From the NCBI RefSeq assembly GCF_008369915.1, contig NZ_VSRN01000001.1, positions 3,282,501-3,346,500 of the forward strand: DNA of 64,000 nt, given 5' to 3'. The stretch is from Dyadobacter sp. UC 10 (lineage in GTDB: Bacteria > Bacteroidota > Bacteroidia > Cytophagales > Spirosomataceae). Of the stretch, positions 32,642 through 40,879 are shown piece by piece. The translations under genes and the position numbers were made by a program. Positions within the stretch are counted from its first letter, which is position 1. The number at the start of each line of letters is the position of its first letter. A model generated the notes under the pieces. It saw nothing but the letters and a program-made list of their open reading frames with translations, searched no databases and was not told where the DNA came from.

Positions 32642-34489
32642 TTACAGGTAACCCTGCGCCTGGATATTAAACAGTTCGGCATACTTTCCATCCCGGGCAA
32701 GCAGCTCATCGTGAGAGCCAGATTCGATTAATTTGCCTTTCTCCAGAAATAATATCCGATCGGCCATTCTTACGGTAGAAAAACGGTGTGAAATGAGCAC
32801 AGCCATTTTTCCTTCTATCAGATTAGTAAATCGTTTAAAAACCTCATGTTCCGCCCGCGCATCGAGGGCCGAGGTAGGCTCATCCAAAACGATGATCTGG
32901 GCGTCGCGCATGTAGGCCCTCGCCAGTGCGATCTTTTGCCACTGGCCACCCGAAAGTTCCGTACCATCTTTGAATCGTTTTCCAAGGACCTGCTCATAAT
33001 GATTCGGTAGCCGGTCGATCAGCTCGTGCGCCATACTTTTATTTGCGGCACTTTGAATGGCAGTTTTATCGTCAATATGCGCAATATCGCCGACTGCAAT
33101 ATTGTCCGCAACAGTCATTTCGTACCGGATATAATCCTGAAAAATGATGCCGATATTAGCCCGAAGATCGGCCAGCTGGTAATCCTGCAAATCCACGCCA
33201 TCGATCAGGATGCGGCCTTCGGTAGGTTTGTACAGCGAAGCCAGCAGTTTGACCAAAGTTGTTTTTCCTGCTCCGTTTTCACCTACTAATGCCAGTTTTT
33301 CACCTGGTTGAATAAAAAAGGAAAGATTACGTAATGCCCAGAAATCGTTGTCAGGATATTTAAAACCGACATTTTCAAATGCAATCCCCTTTTTGATCGG
33401 CTGCGGAATAGTTGCTCCGTTTTCATTGGCAGGTATTGTGGGTTGTATTTCAAAAAAATCAAAAAGATCCTGCAAGTACAATGCATTCTCGGCTATGCTC
33501 GAAAACCGGCTCATGATATTTTGCAACATCGCATGCATTCTCTGGAATGAACCTGAAAGGAATGTCATCGTACCAATCGTGATCATGCCGCTGAGCGTCT
33601 GCGCGAGTACAAAAATGTAGGCGCCATAGTAAGCCAGAGTCCCTATTGCTGAAAGTAAATAACCCCAGCCGGCACGTGCGACCGCAATTTTTTTGTTTGC
33701 AAGAAAGTATTTGTCGGAAAGTGATTTAAACTGGCTGGCAAGATAATTTTCCAGCCCGAAAACCTTCACTTCTTTTGCCGTTTCAGCGCTCGATCCGAGA
33801 TACCGCAGATAATCCAGCTCGCGCCGCTCCGGTGTCCAGCTCCGCGTGAGCGAATAGGTTTTTTCATTGAAATGTGTTTCGCCAATAAAAGAAGGAATCA
33901 CCGCGACGATCAAAATCAATATCAGCCAGGGATTGAAAATCACCAACCCTGCGCCCAGTGAGAGCAAAGTGAGCATATCCTGCATTTGAGCGAGTGTTTG
34001 CGAAAGCAGCACAGTTCGTCCCGACGTTTGCCGCCGGGCACGTTCCAGTTTATCGTAAAAAACCGGATTTTCAAATTGATACAGGTCGAGCCGGGCGGCG
34101 TGATGTACCAGGTCGACGGAAGTTTTGTTGGCCACCAGATCTCCCAGCAGGCTATCAAAAAGGCTGATGCAGCGATTGAGAAGGTCGGAAATAATCGTTA
34201 ATGCCAGCTCAGCGCCGACCAGCAGCCAGAGGTATTGATGCGAGCTGTCGCGGTGATCGATCAGAAAAACGACCTGATCAATGATTTCCTTCCCTATGTA
34301 TAAGATCAGCAGCGGAAGTGCCGATTTCAATAGCCGGAACGTAACATTTCCGATCGTGAGCAGTTTGTTGGTTTGCCAAACCAGCCGGAAAAATCTGGGC
34401 AGGTTTTGCAGTGCGGAGAACCGCTTTTTGAAAGATTGATTATTTGCGGAAGTTGGATGATCAGGACGCGGTCCGCGGGGTTTGCTCAA
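32642..34489 (-). CDS. ABC transporter, fused permease/ATPase (exporter type)
   Basis: A 615-residue half-transporter with an N-terminal transmembrane domain (about residues 40-340) and a C-terminal nucleotide-binding domain. The ATPase has Walker A GENGAGKTT, the Q-loop at IIFQDYIRY, signature LSGGQWQK and Walker B QIIVLDEPTSALD with the H-loop VLISHRFSTV. It would work as a homodimer and export lipids, peptides or drugs; the substrate is unknown. It is a single gene. Confidence 0.93.
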   Translation of the reverse strand: MSKPRGPRPDHPTSANNQSFKKRFSALQNLPRFFRLVWQTNKLLTIGNVTFRLLKSALPLLILYIGKEIIDQVVFLIDHRDSSHQYLWLLVGAELALTIISDLLNRCISLFDSLLGDLVANKTSVDLVHHAARLDLYQFENPVFYDKLERARRQTSGRTVLLSQTLAQMQDMLTLLSLGAGLVIFNPWLILILIVAVIPSFIGETHFNEKTYSLTRSWTPERRELDYLRYLGSSAETAKEVKVFGLENYLASQFKSLSDKYFLANKKIAVARAGWGYLLSAIGTLAYYGAYIFVLAQTLSGMITIGTMTFLSGSFQRMHAMLQNIMSRFSSIAENALYLQDLFDFFEIQPTIPANENGATIPQPIKKGIAFENVGFKYPDNDFWALRNLSFFIQPGEKLALVGENGAGKTTLVKLLASLYKPTEGRILIDGVDLQDYQLADLRANIGIIFQDYIRYEMTVADNIAVGDIAHIDDKTAIQSAANKSMAHELIDRLPNHYEQVLGKRFKDGTELSGGQWQKIALARAYMRDAQIIVLDEPTSALDARAEHEVFKRFTNLIEGKMAVLISHRFSTVRMADRILFLEKGKLIESGSHDELLARDGKYAELFNIQAQGYL

Positions 34490-34609
34490 TGATGCAATTT
34501 TTAGTTAACGTTTTGATTAACATTTTAATACTGAAAAAGTTCTCTGGTCAAACTGCATTCGGAAGCGGAGTAATCTACGCTAAAAAGAGCCCGTGAAGGT
34601 TGCTTTGCC

Positions 34610-34617
34610 TATCTTTG
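34610..34617 (+). promoter_or_regulatory. Candidate -7 element of mazG (TATCTTTG)
   Basis: TATCTTTG matches TANNTTTG exactly and ends 4 nt before ATG 34622, so transcription would begin at or next to that ATG. Either the message is leaderless or translation starts at ATG 34670. No clear TTTG box is seen at -33. Confidence 0.45.
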
Positions 34618-34621
34618 TTTT

Positions 34622-35455
34622 ATGGAAAAACACTTTGAATCGCTTCCAAAAGAGCGCCAGGACCAACTCATGGCGTTTGATCGCTTGCTGACTATTATGG
34701 ACGAGCTGCGGGAAAAATGTCCCTGGGACCGGAAGCAAACCCTCGAAAGTCTGCGGCATTTGACAATAGAGGAAACTTACGAACTTTCCGATGCGATCCT
34801 GGAAAACGACCTGCCGGAGATCCGGAAGGAATTGGGCGATATCATGCTGCACCTTGTGTTTTATGCCAAAATTGCCTCTGAGCCTGATCCCGAAAAGAGC
34901 TATCAATTTGATATACAGGATGTTTTAAATGGAATTTGTGATAAACTCATTTCCCGGCATCCACATATTTACGGAGATACCGTCGCTGATTCGGAAGAAG
35001 CTGTGAAACAGAATTGGGAGAAATTGAAATTGAAAGAAGGGAATAAATCGGTATTGTCGGGCGTGCCAGGTTCCTTGCCTGCGTTGGTAAAAGCAATGCG
35101 TATCCAGGAAAAAGCAAGAGGCGCAGGTTTTGATTGGGACGAGAAGCAGCAGGTCTGGGAAAAGGTGCAGGAAGAACTGGAAGAATTCAAGCAGCATTTT
35201 GATATTGAAACAGGCCAGGCGATCGATCAGAAAGAAGCGGAAGGGGAGTTTGGCGACCTTTTGTTTTCGTTGGTAAACTATTCAAGGTTCGTTGACATCA
35301 ACCCGGAAACCGCACTTGAAAGAACAAACAAAAAATTCATCCGCCGCTTCCAATACCTGGAAGAAGCTTCCAAAGCCGACGGAAAATCGCTGGCGGACAT
35401 GACGCTTTCTGAAATGGATGCATATTGGAATAAAGCCAAAAAATTGGGGGTATGA
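34622..35455 (+). CDS. mazG: Nucleoside triphosphate pyrophosphohydrolase MazG
   Basis: A 277-residue tandem-domain all-alpha NTP pyrophosphatase that hydrolyses (d)NTPs to (d)NMPs, limiting misuse of abnormal nucleotides and affecting ppGpp. The first domain has E50, E51, E54 (IEETYEL) and E70-x2-D73 (KELGDIM) for Mg2+; the second has QEELEEFK and EFGDLLFSL. The alternative start ATG 34670 (MAFDRLLTIM) aligns better with short MazG proteins. A -7 element TATCTTTG sits only 5 bp before ATG 34622. Confidence 0.94.
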   Translation: MEKHFESLPKERQDQLMAFDRLLTIMDELREKCPWDRKQTLESLRHLTIEETYELSDAILENDLPEIRKELGDIMLHLVFYAKIASEPDPEKSYQFDIQDVLNGICDKLISRHPHIYGDTVADSEEAVKQNWEKLKLKEGNKSVLSGVPGSLPALVKAMRIQEKARGAGFDWDEKQQVWEKVQEELEEFKQHFDIETGQAIDQKEAEGEFGDLLFSLVNYSRFVDINPETALERTNKKFIRRFQYLEEASKADGKSLADMTLSEMDAYWNKAKKLGV

Positions 35456-35555
35456 CCCGCAAATAAATACCCCTTTTTGGGGGATTGCGAAAAATGCTTT
35501 TAAGGGAGATATTGCCGGCGTTTTGTCAGGTCACACTTTAATAGCACGCACGAAT

Positions 35556-36032
35556 ATGTTTATTGAACAAAGAATTGATCAATTGGAGAATATATGTGTT
35601 GAACATGGAAAGCAGATTGAAATGATAGCAACAGGATTAGCCTCACTGACGACACTGGTACAAACGGGCTTTGCGGATGTTCAGGAGAAATTAGTTGTGA
35701 TCACCAATCAACTCGATGATCATGATATCAGGTTTGACAGGCTGGAAACGAAAGTCGACCGGTTGGAAGTCGGGTTTGATAAATTGGAGGATAAGGTCGA
35801 ACGCCTGGTAGTTCGTATTGACAGAATCGAAGTGCGGTTGGATAAGCTTGAAGGTCGATTAGAGAAGGTTGAAGGGCGATTAGAAAGGCTTGAAGGGCAG
35901 TTGGAAAAGCTTGAAGAGCGGTTGGAAAAGGTTGAGGCGCGGCTCGATAATCTGGAATTGAGAATGGATCAGCGATTTGATGAGATGAATCATCAATTTC
36001 AGGAGCTGGTTGCGCTGATAAAAAGTAGATAA
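35556..36032 (+). CDS. Heptad-repeat coiled-coil protein
   Basis: A 158-residue protein made almost entirely of coiled coil. After MFIEQRIDQLENICVEHG, leucines and valines recur every seven residues to the end (for example RLETKVDRLEVGFDKLEDKV and KLEERLEKVEARLDNLELRM). No signal peptide or membrane segment is visible, so it is probably cytoplasmic and oligomeric. The frame extends upstream to 35418, but that would overlap mazG and encode a non-helical stretch. It lies 6 bp before thiN. Function unknown. Confidence 0.7.
   Translation: MFIEQRIDQLENICVEHGKQIEMIATGLASLTTLVQTGFADVQEKLVVITNQLDDHDIRFDRLETKVDRLEVGFDKLEDKVERLVVRIDRIEVRLDKLEGRLEKVEGRLERLEGQLEKLEERLEKVEARLDNLELRMDQRFDEMNHQFQELVALIKSR
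35844..35948 (+). repeat. 21-bp in-frame tandem repeat in the coiled-coil gene
   Basis: Five 21-bp units, each encoding one heptad of the form K/R-L/V-E-G/E/A-R/Q-L-E/D. A sixth degenerate unit follows to 35969. The DNA units are similar enough (AAGCTTGAAGGTCGATTAGA and variants) to suggest recent slippage-type expansion. Confidence 0.8.
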
Positions 36033-36038
36033 TAGATA

Positions 36039-36701
36039 ATGTCATCACACCATATTGTACGCGAAAAGCAGGAGCCGGCGCTGATCATCGCCAATGGAGA
36101 GGCTTGCAGTGAAGAGTTACTGGGGCAGCTGCTGGAATGGAGCCCGTTCATCGTCGTGCTTGACAATGCCATCTACCGCGTGCTCGAACTGGGTATTAAA
36201 GTTGATGTTTGGTTGGGTGATTTTGATGATCCGCATGATTTTGAAGCAATCCTTGCCCGGCAACAACCGCTTGAAATAGTCAACACGCCAGATACCGAGA
36301 AAACAGACCTTGAAAAGGGGATTGATTTTCTGATAGGAAGGGGTTTTCCGGCTGCAAATATCGTGTGGGCAACCGGCCGTCGCGCTGATCACGCAGTTAC
36401 GAATATCACTAATCTTGTTCGCTATAAAGACAAGATCAGGCTGGTAATGTTTGATGATTATTCTAAAATATTCCCGCTTACCGGGACTTTTGAAAAATGG
36501 TACGCCGCCGGCACGCCGATTTCTTTGATCCCAATCGGAGCCGTGGATGGTATTGAAACTTCCGGGCTGAAATACAATTTAAACAACGAAACCCTGACCT
36601 TAGGCCACCGCACAGGCAACAGCAACGAGGCCGAAGCGGATGGGATGGTCAGGATTTCCGCCCAAAAAGGGGATATGCTGATTATGGAATGCTGGGACTA
36701 G
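36039..36701 (+). CDS. thiN: Thiamine pyrophosphokinase
   Basis: A 220-residue enzyme that transfers pyrophosphate from ATP to thiamine, giving thiamine diphosphate. Visible residues are the metal-binding VWLGDFDDP (D61, D63, D64), DTEKTDLEKGIDFLI (D90) and the GRRADHAVTNI segment (113-123). The C-terminal beta domain IETSGLKYNLNNETLTLGHRTGNSNEA binds thiamine. The family consensus GDFDS reads GDFDD here. The last 4 bp overlap the convergent M1 peptidase gene. Confidence 0.92.
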   Translation: MSSHHIVREKQEPALIIANGEACSEELLGQLLEWSPFIVVLDNAIYRVLELGIKVDVWLGDFDDPHDFEAILARQQPLEIVNTPDTEKTDLEKGIDFLIGRGFPAANIVWATGRRADHAVTNITNLVRYKDKIRLVMFDDYSKIFPLTGTFEKWYAAGTPISLIPIGAVDGIETSGLKYNLNNETLTLGHRTGNSNEAEADGMVRISAQKGDMLIMECWD

Positions 36702-38341
36702 GAAGTCTTGCTTTCTTTGGCTTCTACGTAAAAGTTTGGGTCAACGGTCAGTCTCTTCTCAGACTTTGCCTTGATCGTTTTCCAGTCGGTTGTCGGGTAA
36801 ATAAATTCTTCTTTTCCGGAGCCCACCTGCACTTTTACCGGCATTTCAAAACCTGCTACTACGTTCGTCCAGCGGTATTGCAGGCCTTTTCCTCCAAAAC
36901 TGTATTCAAGAACCGGAATGCGCGTATCGCGGAGATATTGGTCAAATACCTTGCTTAAATCCGTTCCGGATTCTTTGCTTACATATTCTTCAATCTGCGA
37001 GCCATCGACAGTCTGGTGATAAAAAGTCTTATTCAACCCACGCAGAATCTGCCTCCATTTTTCATCATCATTCACTACCTGGCGAATGGTATGCAGCATA
37101 TTCCCACCTTTGTAATACATATCTTTCGAACCTTCGTGGTTCACGCCGTAAATTCCGACGATCGGCGCTTTATTTTCGATCAGTTTTCTGGTTCCTATCA
37201 CATATTCAGAACCCGCTTTTTTGCCGAAGTAATACTCTGTATACAGGTTTTCGGAATAGTTTGTGAAACTCTCGTGAACCCACATATCAGCCACATCTTT
37301 GTAGGTAATATTATTTGCAAACCACTCGTGACCGCTTTCGTGAATGATAATAAAGTCCCATTTCAAACCCCAGCCGGTGTTGGACAAATCGCGCCCCCGG
37401 TAGCCCATTTTGTAATCATTTCCATACGTCACCGAACTTTGGTGTTCCATGCCGAGGTAAGGGACTTCCACGAGTTTGTAACCATCTTCATAAAAAGGAT
37501 AGGGCCCAAACCAATGCTCAAAAGCTTTCAGCATCATCGGTACCTGTTTAAATTGCTCTTTCGCCTTATCCAGGTTTTTTGGCAAAACGTAATAGCTAAG
37601 AGGCAAATCGCCTTTTTCGCCCTTGTAAGTCTCGTTCCAGCTCACATAATTCGCCACATTCATATTCACGCCGTAATTATTGATCGGGTTTTTTACTACC
37701 CAATTGAAAGTGTGCGTGTTATCATCATTTTTAACCACGGAAAGCAGCTTTCCATTTGAAATGTCGGTCATTTTTTGAGGGACAGTGATGCTGATCTGCA
37801 TGCTGTCGGGCTCATCGTACATATGGTCTTTGCAAGGCCACCACACGCTGGAACCCAGTCCCTGGCAGGAGGTTGAAATAATCGTATTCCCTTGACCATC
37901 AGGTATCCATTGTACGCCACCGTCCCAGGGCGGGTTCTTGGCCAGCCGCGGTTTTCCTGAATAGAATACCTCGATACTTTCTGTTTTTCCAGTTTCCTGC
38001 TTCTTTTTCAGATCGATAAAAAAGGCATTACCGTCGCGCTTGAATTCAAGCGATTCGCCATCCTGGATTACCTTACTGATCAGCAGGGGCTGCTGTAAAT
38101 CTACCTGGATGCGCTGATTCGGTTGTAATACTTTGTAAATGATCATAGTACTGCCGGTCAGTGTGCTGTCCTGTGCATTTGGTTTGACTTTTAGGTGATA
38201 GTAAGTCAGATCCCACCAGGCGCGCTCGGGTGTAATGGAGCCGCGCAGCGTATCGGCGCGGGTGAATTTATGCTCTTGTGCAAAGCCGGATATTGAAATA
38301 GCTGACAAAAGTGCACAGAAGACAAATTGGCGTAGGTTCAT
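36698..38341 (-). CDS. Exported M1-family zinc aminopeptidase
   Basis: A 547-residue metallopeptidase with a signal peptide (VFCALLSAISISGFAQ). The zinc motif is HESGH-x18-E (H334, E335, H338, E357). The exopeptidase motif that is usually GAMEN reads GMEHQS (297-302). It is shorter than full-length PepN and lacks the long C-terminal helical domain, like the DUF3458-free group seen in Bacteroidota. It probably trims peptides in the periplasm or outside the cell. It lies 22 bp after the kelch gene and may be co-transcribed with it. Confidence 0.93.
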   Translation of the reverse strand: MNLRQFVFCALLSAISISGFAQEHKFTRADTLRGSITPERAWWDLTYYHLKVKPNAQDSTLTGSTMIIYKVLQPNQRIQVDLQQPLLISKVIQDGESLEFKRDGNAFFIDLKKKQETGKTESIEVFYSGKPRLAKNPPWDGGVQWIPDGQGNTIISTSCQGLGSSVWWPCKDHMYDEPDSMQISITVPQKMTDISNGKLLSVVKNDDNTHTFNWVVKNPINNYGVNMNVANYVSWNETYKGEKGDLPLSYYVLPKNLDKAKEQFKQVPMMLKAFEHWFGPYPFYEDGYKLVEVPYLGMEHQSSVTYGNDYKMGYRGRDLSNTGWGLKWDFIIIHESGHEWFANNITYKDVADMWVHESFTNYSENLYTEYYFGKKAGSEYVIGTRKLIENKAPIVGIYGVNHEGSKDMYYKGGNMLHTIRQVVNDDEKWRQILRGLNKTFYHQTVDGSQIEEYVSKESGTDLSKVFDQYLRDTRIPVLEYSFGGKGLQYRWTNVVAGFEMPVKVQVGSGKEEFIYPTTDWKTIKAKSEKRLTVDPNFYVEAKESKTS

Positions 38342-38363
38342 TTGTATATTTTAAAAATTGCAG

Positions 38364-39344
38364 CTACTTATTGAGGATTTCCATATCGTTTAGCTCAGGC
38401 CCGCCGCCACGATTGGCCGAACCTGCTGCGATGTATATCTTCTTGTTCAGGGAAACAGCCTGGGTGCCGTGGCGACCCTGGTGCAGGGAGGGTAATTTCT
38501 CCCATTTATTTGTCTGAGGATCAAAGGCTTCTACTTCGTTGTGCGCTTCCACATGTGCGTCACTTTCTCCGCCGATCACCAGGATTTTGTTGTCGAAAGT
38601 TACCGTAGTATTGCCGGCACGTAAAGTAGGAAGGTTGTTCTCTGCCGGCAGCGTAGTCCATTTGCCGGTTTTGAAATCAAAAACGTCAACCTCTTTAATA
38701 ACTGTATTCAGCACCTGGTTAATACGCGCAGTGGAAAGCCGGCCGCCTGCTACATACAATTTATTGTTCAAAACAGCCACTTGCACGTGATCTCTCGGTC
38801 GAGGTGCGTCGGGCAGCGTCTTCCAGGTTTCAGTTGCCGGGTCAAATTCGTCGAACCATGTTACCTGCCCGTCCCAGTGACCATCCTGAATCCCGCAAAC
38901 CAGGTAAATCTTGTCGTTCATCACAAACGCACCAGCCGCGCCCCTTCTGCGGTTTTCCGGAATTGCAGCACCTTTGCGCCACTCATTTTTGATGGGGTTG
39001 AAGATGTAAATATCAGGAATGGGTATTTCGTGCGGGTAGCCGCCTGTGAACGCACCCAGTACATAAATTTCATTTTTATAAGTAACCGCCTGGAAATGGC
39101 TCATCTCGAGCGGCGTTTGAGCAAGACTTGTCCATGAATCCTTTTTAAAATCATATTCATCCACCGGTTTCAGCCCACGACCACCAAGCAGGTAAAGCTT
39201 TCCATTTGCAGTGGCCATTGCATTTTCATGCCGTTTTTCTGGAAGATTTTCGGGTTCCGAAACCTTCCACATCTGCGCTGAAGCGGTTATCAGCAGCAGG
39301 TTGAAAAGCAGGAGAGGGATCGTAAATTTGTGATATTTTGCCAT
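38364..39344 (-). CDS. Exported kelch-repeat beta-propeller protein
   Basis: About 326 residues from the ATG at 39344; an upstream in-frame extension to 39404 precedes the signal peptide. After the signal (IPLLLFNLLLITASAQ) come about six kelch blades, each with the GG/W pattern: KLYLLGGRGLKPVDEYDFKK, YVLGAFTGG, IYLVCGIQDG, LYVAGGRLS, ILVIGGESD and IYIAAGSANRGG. Such exported propellers bind proteins or sugars; sialate epimerase (NanM) is a distant relative. No catalytic residue can be named. A terminator separates it from the GH144 operon upstream, so it is probably not part of that locus. Confidence 0.9.
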   Translation of the reverse strand: MAKYHKFTIPLLLFNLLLITASAQMWKVSEPENLPEKRHENAMATANGKLYLLGGRGLKPVDEYDFKKDSWTSLAQTPLEMSHFQAVTYKNEIYVLGAFTGGYPHEIPIPDIYIFNPIKNEWRKGAAIPENRRRGAAGAFVMNDKIYLVCGIQDGHWDGQVTWFDEFDPATETWKTLPDAPRPRDHVQVAVLNNKLYVAGGRLSTARINQVLNTVIKEVDVFDFKTGKWTTLPAENNLPTLRAGNTTVTFDNKILVIGGESDAHVEAHNEVEAFDPQTNKWEKLPSLHQGRHGTQAVSLNKKIYIAAGSANRGGGPELNDMEILNK

Positions 39345-39424
39345 GATTTTCGTGTATAAATGAGGGCTGGCGAACGAATCATTTTCGATGGAAAACATCA
39401 TCAAGATACAATTATATTTTTTAA

Positions 39425-39459
39425 AACCGAAAGACCAGTGGCTAGCTGGTCTTTCGGTT
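39425..39459 (-). terminator. Terminator of the GH144/SusCD operon
   Basis: Perfect 14-bp inverted repeat: AACCGAAAGACCAG (39425-39438) and CTGGTCTTTCGGTT (39446-39459), 7-nt loop. On the minus strand it is followed by TTTTAAAAAATA. It lies about 20 bp after the stop of the last enzyme gene, so it closes the susC-susD-LamG-GH144-GH144 transcript. Confidence 0.88.
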
Positions 39460-39478
39460 AATTTAGGTCAAAAAGTGA

Positions 39479-40858
39479 TCAATTTTTACTACTTATTTCC
39501 AGAGCCGGGCTTTCAAATCCAAGCTTTTTAAGGCCGGTTTGAACGTCCGGATCTTTCATAAAGAGTTTCCAAAGCAGGCCGGTACGGTAATTCTCAATCA
39601 TCACGATGATCGGCCCCTGGTCAATCGCCAGGTGTGATTTTGCGTACCAGTTCTGCGATTCGTTGAATGCATCTACGAAGCCATATTCACTCCAAATTTT
39701 ATCTCCCAGATCGTCGTAAAAATGACGCAATGCTTTCATGGATTCTTTGGGTGTGTAGGGAAAGGAAGAAAGCGCTGCCGTGGGCGTGATCGTGCCAAAA
39801 TCATTTGTCGGGGAATGGGCATTGTAACCGTTGTATGTATCACTCGCGGTCAGTCCCCAGCTATTTTCACCGTAACCCTTAAACTTGCCCGGATTTTCTA
39901 CGCAATGCTTATAGTTGATCAAAGTGTGATTGACATTTTGTTCCCAATAATCAGCGTACTGGTCTTTCAGCTTGCGTGGGTCAAGCCCTAAAAATGAATA
40001 ATGCGCGAAAAAAAGCGGACCGCCATACTCGAAGCCAAGCGGCAATTTGATTCCGTGATACTCTTTGCCATTCTTGAAATGGTCACTTTGTGCCCAGCAT
40101 TTATGATAAACCTGCGAAGTAATAGGGTAGCGTGGAGAGGCGGCCGCCATAATGTAGGTAATCAGGGTTTCATTATATCCTCTCAGCTCAAAATTCATTG
40201 CCCAGCCATTATTTGGGCTCCAATGCCAATAAAGCTGATTAGGGTTTCCCCTGGTGTACCAATCCCACTCTGCTTCACTCCATATCCATTGGATCCGGTT
40301 GCGTAAATCTCTTTCCAGGTCATTGTCCCGGTCGAAATACTGACGTGCGGCCAGTAATCCCTGAAAAAGAAAAGAGGATTCTACCAGATCACCGCCATCG
40401 TCTTTTCTGCCAAAAGGCACGATCTTCCCGGTAGCGCCATTGAGCCAATGGGGGAATATCCCATGGTAGTGATCTGCCTTGGATAGGAATTTCACCATTT
40501 TCAGCAAACGCGCAGCGACGGAATCGCGCGGCTGCCATTTTCTTTCGGCTGCCACGATCATCGCCATAATTCCAAAGCCGGTTCCGCCTGTGGTAACGAC
40601 TTCGTCGCCGTAGTCAAAAGCAATATTGCTCCGCTCGCGTGACATGCCGCTGACCGGGTGGCCAAACTCCCAGAAGTAGCGAAAGGTCTGTTTTTGAACC
40701 AGTTCTAATAGTGCAGTATCCGAAAGGTTTTTAGGCCTTTCAGCGGCATTAAAGGCTGCCGGTTTTGTGGTGGTAGCAGACTTTTTCTTCTGTGCATGGC
40801 TGTCCACTTTCGCGAACAGCAGTAATATTCCAAGGATGTAATAGAAGGAAATCTTCAT
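39479..40858 (-). CDS. GH144-type endo-beta-1,2-glucanase, periplasmic (enzyme 1)
   Basis: A protein of about 459 residues with an ordinary signal peptide (YYILGILLLFAKVDSHAQ, no lipobox). The (alpha/alpha)6-barrel region contains FWEFGHPVSGMSRERS, TGGTGFGIMAM, GIFPHWLNGATGKIVPF, YWHWSPNNGWAMNFELRGYN and AIDQGPIIVMIENYRTG, the layout annotated as glucoamylase-like and assigned to GH144. Characterised GH144 enzymes (Chitinophaga pinensis, Parabacteroides distasonis) act on linear beta-1,2-glucan and release sophorooligosaccharides or sophorose. It is a paralogue of the gene upstream, which is 21 bp away. Being soluble, it probably finishes oligosaccharides in the periplasm. Confidence 0.86.
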   Translation of the reverse strand: MKISFYYILGILLLFAKVDSHAQKKKSATTTKPAAFNAAERPKNLSDTALLELVQKQTFRYFWEFGHPVSGMSRERSNIAFDYGDEVVTTGGTGFGIMAMIVAAERKWQPRDSVAARLLKMVKFLSKADHYHGIFPHWLNGATGKIVPFGRKDDGGDLVESSFLFQGLLAARQYFDRDNDLERDLRNRIQWIWSEAEWDWYTRGNPNQLYWHWSPNNGWAMNFELRGYNETLITYIMAAASPRYPITSQVYHKCWAQSDHFKNGKEYHGIKLPLGFEYGGPLFFAHYSFLGLDPRKLKDQYADYWEQNVNHTLINYKHCVENPGKFKGYGENSWGLTASDTYNGYNAHSPTNDFGTITPTAALSSFPYTPKESMKALRHFYDDLGDKIWSEYGFVDAFNESQNWYAKSHLAIDQGPIIVMIENYRTGLLWKLFMKDPDVQTGLKKLGFESPALEISSKN

Positions 40859-40879
40859 GATTGAGTTTTTAGATAACAC

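Noticed and set aside
35418..35555. Upstream extension of the coiled-coil gene into mazG
   Set aside because: It would overlap the mazG end in another frame and adds a Gly/Pro/Trp-containing stretch unlike the coiled coil; ATG 35556 begins the regular heptads.
35844..35969. Repeat considered as frameshift-prone phase variation site
   Set aside because: The unit is 21 bp, a multiple of three, so gain or loss keeps the frame; it can change length but not switch the gene off.
37016..37759. Open frame of 247 codons on the plus strand opposite the M1 peptidase
   Set aside because: No motif, His/Ile/Phe-rich composition typical of antisense translation; the minus-strand gene has the full zinc site.
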